From the NCBI GenBank assembly GCA_902774185.1, contig CACYHE010000011.1, positions 1-64,000 of the forward strand: a stretch of DNA of 64,000 nucleotides, written 5' to 3'. Positions 43,353 through 51,500 of the stretch are shown here, piece after piece (position 1 is the stretch's first letter; each line of letters opens with the position of its first letter). Below the pieces are notes generated by a model. That model was not told the origin of the DNA. It made no database searches and saw only the letters and a list, made by a program, of their open reading frames with translations. The stretch is from an uncultured Bacteroidales bacterium (GTDB taxonomy: Bacteria > Bacteroidota > Bacteroidia > Bacteroidales > Paludibacteraceae). The position numbers and the translations under genes were made by a program.

Positions 43353-45078
43353 TGCTATAGGTTTCTCCGTTACGTTCGATATACAGCATGCCTTCCTTCA
43401 TAACCTTCTGAACGTCTGAATGCTGATTGCTGACGGCTGATTCCTCTATCCCCGTCGTTTCATCCGTCTTGTTCAGTTTGGCCTTTAGCGCCTTAATCTG
43501 CTCTGCCGTCAGCCAACCGCCTTGGATGAAATGCTGCTTGACTGCCTCGTTGAAGGATGGGTCTGTAGCCGGATCGACTCCGCACATATGACGGAGACTG
43601 TAACGGATCGTATTGGGGTGACGATACTCCTCAATGCGCAATTCAGAGGTGCGGTAGTAATCATAACTGAGGTCTTTCCAATTGGCATCGCACAGCGCAC
43701 CTATCGTCTCGCTGAACGCACCCGTGCGGTCTGCGCCAAGTGCACAGTGAATCTGGAACGGTCCCGGGTGCGCGTCATCGATGATAAACTCAACCACCTC
43801 TTGTATCCATTGGGCAAAACGCTCACCGTCGGAATAATAGATCGCATTATTGAAATCCGGTGTGTGCCCGTTCTTCGCACCCACATACAGCACATTATTA
43901 TTCGCAATGATAGACTTGTAATAATCCGGAATCGTAATCGTGTAGTTCTTCCCGCCACAGGAATAGGTATTATCGGCATGGGAAGTCATATCTCCGCTGA
44001 GCGCGATGTCACATTGGATACCGAACTGCTCGGCAAACTGACGCACATAGTACAGACGCTTCACCTCCGTGTCATACTGAGCACGTGCAGGGTCAAAAGG
44101 ATGGTACGAACGATACAGATGCTTCGTTCCCGGCACGCGGCGGAAATTGGAGATACGCGCCTGCTCCATGCTGTCCGTCAGGTTCCACTCGGATAGCGGC
44201 TTCACATATTTGGCGTACTGCCAACGAGCGGCAATCTCATCCCAGTCATCTCCGGGCATAGGCAAAAGCATCTTGTTGTCAAACACCAACCGGCTGTCAA
44301 TACCGCCTTCCCAAGACGAATGCGAACGGACATCGTATTCGGACTGGTCGGATTTGACCACATGGAATAAAAACTCCACCTGACCGCAGTTTCCTACGCG
44401 CTCTACATCCTTGAACGGCAGCGTGCGGTAGAAACAGCCGTCAGACGAATAGTTGGACAAACGGTAACCTTCATCGGCTTTGTCCCACACGCTGAGCGAG
44501 CCATAGACATAGACCTTGCTGACATCCGATTTGGCGATGTTAAAGCGCTTGGAGGATGTGGAGAAGATGAACGTGACCTGCTGATTGGCTTCATCTATCT
44601 TAAAGCAGTTGTTCTTCTCGGTAGCGGAGAACGTGATACCGTCATAGCCCGTACCCAGATACGTCAACTTCAGCGTACAACCGTTGGTAGCCGACTGCGG
44701 AGAGAAGAGAAATCCTTGTCCGGCAGTGGAACTCAATCCGGCTGTATAGGCTGCACTGTAATGCGAAGCATTGACGAGGTTATCCGGACCGAAGTTACCG
44801 GAGTTCCAGGACGTAGAAGAGGAGATCACCGCCATGTACTCGGCATCGCTCCAACCGGAAGAAGGCAGGTCGCACATCCAGCGCTCTGCGGTGGTCGGAT
44901 CCGGCATCATCGGATAGACAGACGAATAGTTCGATTTACCGATAATGAGCATCACGGTGCCATCGTTCCATTGGGTCTGACTGTTGTCGAAATACATACA
45001 ACCGCCGGTGAAAGACCATGCGGCAAACAGTTGTGTGGTCATCACCACCGCAACTACAAAGAAATAAATCCGTTTCAT
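43330..45078 (-). CDS. secreted tyrosine-phosphatase-like protein
   Basis: 582 residues. Signal peptide 1-19 (VVMTTQLFAA). Residues about 20-300 are beta-rich and unrecognised. Residues about 315-510 carry a Y_phosphatase3-type fold: FRRVPGTKHLYRSYHP, LYYVRQFAEQFGIQCDIALSG and the active-site loop IHCALGADRTG (HCX5R) near residue 443. The tail (VMKEGMLYIERNGETYSITG) is the shared C-terminal motif; the linker before it (EESAVSNQHSD) is built on GCTGATT heptamers. An extracytoplasmic phosphatase or phospholipid/inositol-phosphate phosphatase; substrate unknown. Confidence 0.8.
   Translation of the reverse strand: MKRIYFFVVAVVMTTQLFAAWSFTGGCMYFDNSQTQWNDGTVMLIIGKSNYSSVYPMMPDPTTAERWMCDLPSSGWSDAEYMAVISSSTSWNSGNFGPDNLVNASHYSAAYTAGLSSTAGQGFLFSPQSATNGCTLKLTYLGTGYDGITFSATEKNNCFKIDEANQQVTFIFSTSSKRFNIAKSDVSKVYVYGSLSVWDKADEGYRLSNYSSDGCFYRTLPFKDVERVGNCGQVEFLFHVVKSDQSEYDVRSHSSWEGGIDSRLVFDNKMLLPMPGDDWDEIAARWQYAKYVKPLSEWNLTDSMEQARISNFRRVPGTKHLYRSYHPFDPARAQYDTEVKRLYYVRQFAEQFGIQCDIALSGDMTSHADNTYSCGGKNYTITIPDYYKSIIANNNVLYVGAKNGHTPDFNNAIYYSDGERFAQWIQEVVEFIIDDAHPGPFQIHCALGADRTGAFSETIGALCDANWKDLSYDYYRTSELRIEEYRHPNTIRYSLRHMCGVDPATDPSFNEAVKQHFIQGGWLTAEQIKALKAKLNKTDETTGIEESAVSNQHSDVQKVMKEGMLYIERNGETYSITGQKLR
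43421..43441. repeat. heptamer repeat in the phosphatase linker
   Basis: TGCTGAT TGCTGAC GGCTGAT, in frame, just before the C-terminal motif. Confidence 0.7.
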
Positions 45079-45103
45079 GATATCAAGACCTATTTAATAC
45101 GCA

Positions 45104-45451
45104 CTACGCACGCGCATGGCGTTTGCGGAAGTAAATCACTCCCGCAAATGCCAGTGCCATCAGCGACAACGGCAATACAGCATCACCGATAGGAAACTCG
45201 TTAGATTGATTACCCGGGTTGCTAGGATCAATGAAACCTCTACGCGGACCACTGGGCGCTTTTGCCGGCGAATAACTCTCCGTTGTCGTTGCCATACTGT
45301 TCACATCGGTCGCTCCAACGGCCGTCACCTGCGGTACGTAAGCGCTTCCCGTTCCTTGCATAGTCGATGTGGACTTCCATTCCGGCTGTTGCGCCATGGT
45401 CGGCAGCGCCATCAGCGCCACCGCCATGATCATCATCATAATTCTTTTCAT
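45104..45451 (-). CDS. small exported protein with C-terminal membrane tail
   Basis: 115 residues from ATG 45451 (TATAAAAATATT leader directly before). Signal peptide 1-20 (MMMIMAVALMALPTMA). The mature part is Ser/Thr/Ala/Pro-rich. It ends with FPIGDAVLPLSLMALAFAGV, then IYF and a basic tail RKRHARA: a Pro-containing motif, hydrophobic helix and positive end, the layout of processed sorting tails such as PID-CTERM/exosortase-type signals. No exosortase is in the window, so plain membrane anchoring is equally possible. It lies 59 bases after the giant surface gene and 25 before the phosphatase. Confidence 0.68.
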   Translation of the reverse strand: MKRIMMMIMAVALMALPTMAQQPEWKSTSTMQGTGSAYVPQVTAVGATDVNSMATTTESYSPAKAPSGPRRGFIDPSNPGNQSNEFPIGDAVLPLSLMALAFAGVIYFRKRHARA

Positions 45452-45472
45452 AATATTTTTATATTCACCATT

Positions 45473-45515
45473 CATTCGTTCATTCATTAACTCTTTCATT
45501 CCTTCATTCGTTATT
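45473..45515. repeat. TTCATTC-type short repeat
   Basis: TTCATTCG TTCATTCA TTAACTC TTTCATTCC TTCATTCG, loose 7-9 bp units between the giant gene stop and the small exported protein gene. Confidence 0.6.
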
Positions 45516-48500
45516 GAACGCGGCTACCGCGGGCATCATACATCACGCCATCCTTCACAATATACAGGATGTTATCAATGAGCACCTTGCGTACACCATT
45601 TTCACCATTCTCACCATTGAGCAATTCAATACCCGTCGGCGACTGATGAACCGGCGAGATCTCCAGAACGAAGCGATCATTGTACGTACCTGCCGGGAGG
45701 TTAATCGTGTAATCCAATGCGCTCAGACTGGTGCGGATACCCGTCTCATTATCGATGAGTGTGATACCGATGCCCTCTGTGCCTTCCGGAATAGCGAAGG
45801 TATAATCGCCGTTAGCTGCTATCTTCACACCTACAGGAACAACCATCGTCTGCTCAGTCATCGGCAATGTATTACCGCCTGCCGGGATGTAGCCCTCAAT
45901 GAAGGTGTAGATATTCGCCTTGTTAGCATTATACTCTTTACACAAGTCTTCATCGAATGCAAATTTCGTACTTGCGTTCTCATCGTTGCTCAACTTAACA
46001 AAGGTCTGGTCAACCTTCATTTCGTTTTGACTCAATTCAAGACGGAGTTCAACGTTCTGCGGCTTCTCTGCATAAGTACGACGAGCTACAATCGGGGAGA
46101 CCGGAGTTGCACTTGCCAATGACCAATACAAATTGCCGTGGTACTGTACCATATAAGCATGCATAGACTTGAACGGATATGTTGTTCCACTTTGAACAGT
46201 ATACGTATTATCCACCATGTTCCATTCATACAAGAACGGCAGGTCGTTGGTATACGGGTTAATATTCCATGTGATAGTAGATCCTTCTTCTCCGTCTTTC
46301 AATGTCGTACCATAGTTCGCGTAACTCGGGATACCGATCATATTCCAGTGACTATCCGCTTTTGTACGGTTCTTATTGATATCCGATCCATTATTACCTG
46401 TTCTATCAATCTTACATTCGTGCTCCTCTACGGTAGTCGTTACGTTTGTAGATTCGATGTTTTCCACATAAGCAGCTGACGGGAAGAACAGTTCGACTTG
46501 CTCGATATTGTTAGTCCAGAAGGTAGCGTCATTGTATTTCATCAAATCTAAATCCAACGCAAGCACATATCCCTTTCCTGCCTCCAATACCTTGTTGGTA
46601 CGGTTCGTAACATATTTCCAGAATCCTTTGCTGTCAGCCCAATAACCTTCTTTCGCACGTGCTGCACCATCGTACTCCATAATAATCCAGTGTGTACCAT
46701 ATGTACCGAAGCCAAAGACATCACTTAGGTTCACATTGAACGGGAAGGAAATCCAGTACAATGCACGTTCGTAAGCAGATTTCGGATCGCCTACAGGATC
46801 ATGACTGCCCGTTGTCTCTTTGTTATTCAGTGTCCAACGGTTGAAGCGCATTACACCATATACCGTATGTACCTCCGAAAGCGAACCATCGTTGAACAAT
46901 AGTTGCTGACCTGCCTCTTGATGCTCACGTACAATCATAAGGTCTGCATTGATCGCTATATCGTCTTCTATAGTACCTGATGGTACATAAGCCGTTACCA
47001 GACGGTTGGTCTTGAAGTCATAGACAATACGCATGGTATGCTTTCCAGCTGCATCACCGCCTAACAACTCCACTGTAGTACCCTCTGCGAAGGCTCCCTC
47101 GCTTCCTCTGAAGTACTGTACATTACCATTGTATTTTGCAGTAAGTTTGGCTCGTGCACCTGTTTGTACTTTAATGGTACGCTCATAAACGAAGTTTTCA
47201 TCGTCATGGAGAATAACTTGGTTATCTTGATCAAGATACTTGGTCACTTCCTGAGGTGTTCCTGGATTGTACGTGATATGATCTCGATTACCGGTAGCAT
47301 TTGTCAATGGATCTCCGTTCTCGTCATACAACTTCGCGTCACCTTCCAATACCAAGAAACGGTCAGTTATATCGCCGGAACCGCCGATATATGCTCGCCA
47401 GATCTTGTTCGTGCTTTGATTCCACATGAAGCGGATGTTGGCACCGTAATTTTGCAAATAACCTCCGGCATCAATATTAGCGATTACTGTTCCGTAGTCT
47501 GCCACCAATGTATCCGTAATACTCGGGCTATAATCATTGGCGATACAGAACTTCACATTCTTGGTTGCTTCTACCCAATGCGGATAATAGTGCGAATAAC
47601 CATGATTTGTTTCTGTATACTCCGAATACGTCATCTCGTGATCGGATGTGCGGAAGTTCTCCCATTTGGTTGCACCTGCGCAGTCGGTACGGATGTAGTA
47701 TTTACCTGTGTACGGACGAATAGAATCTACGCGGATGACGCCATTAGCCTGCGAGAGATAGAAGTTATACACACCATCTTCTGTAATACTGCTTAAATCA
47801 ATATTTCCACTTGGAACATCTGCCCAACTAACTGCACCTGTGTTCGCAGTAATACTATTTATTTTCTGGAACTTCATCTTGGTGTCTGAATCGTACTTCA
47901 CATAGAAGGATACGATGTCTTTTGCGCCATTCTCTTTATGAATCGTACGAGAATCGTGCGACCAAACATATTCCGGAGAGTGTGCGCCTTTAGACCATGT
48001 AGCATCATCGGTATAAAGAATGCGGTAGTCTCCGACAACTACTGGATAATGCACACCGATGAGGTAGTAGTATTCACTACTTACTTTGCCATAATTCAGT
48101 TTGAATGTATAATCTCCGGCGACTGTAGTTGTAATTATACTACGTTCGCTCGTACCAAGCTTTCTAACAGTCTGTCCTTCATCTCCGCTATTTCCGCTTA
48201 CAAGCGTATACTCATTCTCACCTAATTTAGTACCATCCGCACGGTGAATTTCAAAGCCATAAGTCCTACTTGCATTCAGTTCTACATTGACGGACATCGG
48301 TAATGTCTTATCCTCCGTAAACTCAAACGGAATTTCCTGCAACTGATCAGAAGTACCATAACCTGTTCCGGCGTAAACATGCAGCACATAACCCGTATTC
48401 TCCGGATAGTTCATCCAGTAACCTTTGTTGTAGTAGTCCGTTTTGTTCTTTGTTACTGATACGGTATTGATAGGAACAAACATGGATAAAGAGTGCTTAA

Positions 48501-51500
48501 AGTCTCCTCGACGACACGCTTTATTCTCATAGAAGAAATAATAGTCATTTTGTTCGGTCTCTACGAACACAACATCATCATAGCCCTTAATTTCTCCACC
48601 ATCTTTTGCTCCATGTTCTGCTTCGTAGTCATAGTACCATATATTGGTTCCTTCTATTTGTGTCATATGACCGTGATAACCTCTATAATATGCTTTACTG
48701 CCACCAACATCATAGCTTTGTTTGGAACCGGTACCGCATCCTTGTCCTACAATCACATCATCTACCCAATATGCGTCCGAACTATAGAAGTAAACATATA
48801 CATCACTCCAGCCCAATGTATTATTGAAATAAATCATATTCTTCTTGTTATACACCGCGGTCAGCGTACCATCATAAGTAGCCTTGATGCAAACCGAAGC
48901 AACTTGAGCAGTATCAAATGCATGTGCAGTTGAGCAATTCTTACTTAGTGTCACACCATCTCCTGCTGCCCAGTGATGGAAGGTATAACCGGTAATGGTC
49001 GGTGCTTCAATAGCATCCTCTGTCCAGTCTAACGGACGAGCGGTTACCTCTGTCGAAGCCTTGAGCGTTCTACCGTCGCTGTCCTGATAACGAATAGTCA
49101 CCGTGTGTTCACCGGCTACTTGGAAGGTAGTGGTACGAGTGCTTAATACATCCCCCGGATCAGCAGGACAAGAAGAGCCTTTTGCTAATGTCGCTTGGAT
49201 GATATACGTTGCACTCGCGCTCGGTACTGGGAATGACACAGCATTTCCTACACCGGGAGTAAATGTCGGCTGTGATGGAAGCGGAGTTCCGTTGATATAT
49301 TGCACCTCATAACATACTTTTGTAGTTCCTGTCGGCGTCGGTACAATCGTCGGAGTGATCGTTATCGTCTCGCCCGGAGCAATCACACCCGGAGATGCTA
49401 CTAATTCTGTAATCTCTGCTTGTTTGAAGTAAGCGTACAAAGTAGCCTCTGCATCTTCCTTATTCCACGTACGCGCACTCGTACCATCTGCATTATAATA
49501 TTTATTACCAAGCGGCTCAAGGGCATCATAGTAACCCATGAACGCATAGCCTTGCGGAGCTACCGGTAACGTGTTCGCACCGCTGATAGCCGGCATATCG
49601 GCATTATATGTGCCGGTACGTGTGGTGACAGAACCGGTCGTTGCTGCGCCTGTTTGATCCAGTGTGATATTGGTAGTCTTTGCTTGCCATTTAGCGTAGA
49701 GATGGTAAGTTGCTCCTTGTGTATCAGTGAGGTTAGAAACCTCTGCACCATCGGTATATGTTACTGCACCATCAGTCGTCAGAGCCCAACCTGCAAAGTT
49801 ATAACCCGTGCGAGTATAGGTATTTGCCGTCAGGTTCTGTGCTGCATCATAGGTGAAGTCCTGATAAACCACATCGCCCGCACCACCGTTACGATGGAAT
49901 TGTACGCGATAAGTATTGGGGCTGAACGTTGCCGTTACAGTACCTGTACCGCCTTCCGTACCATTACCCTTTGCGGTATTGCTTGCTGTTGTAGCAGTCG
50001 AGCCTAAAGCTGCTGTACCACTATAAGTCCATGTATTCCAGTGGTAACCCTCACTTGCGGTCGCATTGATAGCTTGCGTAGTTGCAACACCTAAACTATA
50101 CGGGCTATTGTTCGGGCTCGGAGTTGTGATTGTTCCGTGTCCGTCAGTATTGATAGTAATTGCCGTCTTGTGCTCATGGTAGCAAGCGTAGTATGTCGCT
50201 GCCGAAGTAACAGTAATGGTGCAGTTCTTAGCGGTAGTGATCTCGGTACCTGTACCGGCATCATTATCATACCAACCATCAAATGTATAACCACCAGCCT
50301 CGGTAGGTGCGGTTAACTTAACACTGTGTCCGCTCTTAACCCATGTACTGTTGCTTGTTACAGCCGTGCTACTGTTATCAAGATCTACGGCGCTACAATC
50401 ACTTGCACTACCATTAACTGCACCCTTTCCGTACGTCACTTTGTATGCCTCCGGGAAATCGATGCTCAGCGCTTTCGTCGATTGGTTGAACTTAAATGTA
50501 TAATCACCCGCATAGTCCGTCGTCAGCGTCATGTTACCGCCAGAAGTACTGATGGTACGCGAGTTGGACGAGGTACTATTGCTACGTGTAAATGTTCCGC
50601 TATTAAATCCGTACCAATCTGAATTGTACATGATTTTGAACGTATACGTCGTATTCGCTTTCAGCGTGCGCTTTACAGAACGCACATTCGATACCGGATC
50701 ACTCAAATCATAGTTGCCCACATTGCCGGCATCTGACGGGCTGGCTGCCGATATACGTACTTGATTAAACACAGGCCATGTAACCGTCAGTTTCGGCGTA
50801 GAGGTGGAATAGTCCAACTTTAATACATAGTCTCCGGTCACATAAGCACGAAGCTCGATGTTTTGATTATTTTTAACGAGCGATTTTTCTGTGCCATCTT
50901 CTGCTTTCAAGAGATAGTAACTACCGGAAGCAAACAAGCCATACCATGTACTGGTGCTTGTGTTGTAAATCTTAAATTGGTAGTTACCATTGTTCTCTCC
51001 CGAACAAACAGTCGAAATCGGTACAGTGAAGTAAACGACGCTCTCAGCCGCATGACCGGTCTTCTTAACCATCGAGTTATTCGCATCAGCCGTAGTACGC
51101 CATGTAGTTCCTGTAGTAACAATCTTATTACCACCTGCTACAATCCAAGTACTCTGCGTCAGTACCTCATTATAGTTAGCCACAACGCTTACATCTGCGC
51201 CATCACCATTAGAGCGAATAGTAATAGAAGTTGCGGTTGGGCTTCCTCCATCCGTACGCGTGCAGTTCGTCAGCGTCCAACCTGCGAACGTATATCCCGT
51301 TCCTGCAGCAGTTGCTGTAATAGTACGTGTCGTTACGTAGCCTACATTAGTAGCCGAACCGGAAACAGTCGGAGCTGCATAGCCCGGAGTACCGGCATCG
51401 TAATGACACGATGTCGAGAGGTCAGACATGACTTCCGTCCACTTTGCATAAAGCGTGATATCATCTGAATATGCCGTTGCGCCAAGTGAAGTCACAGTTA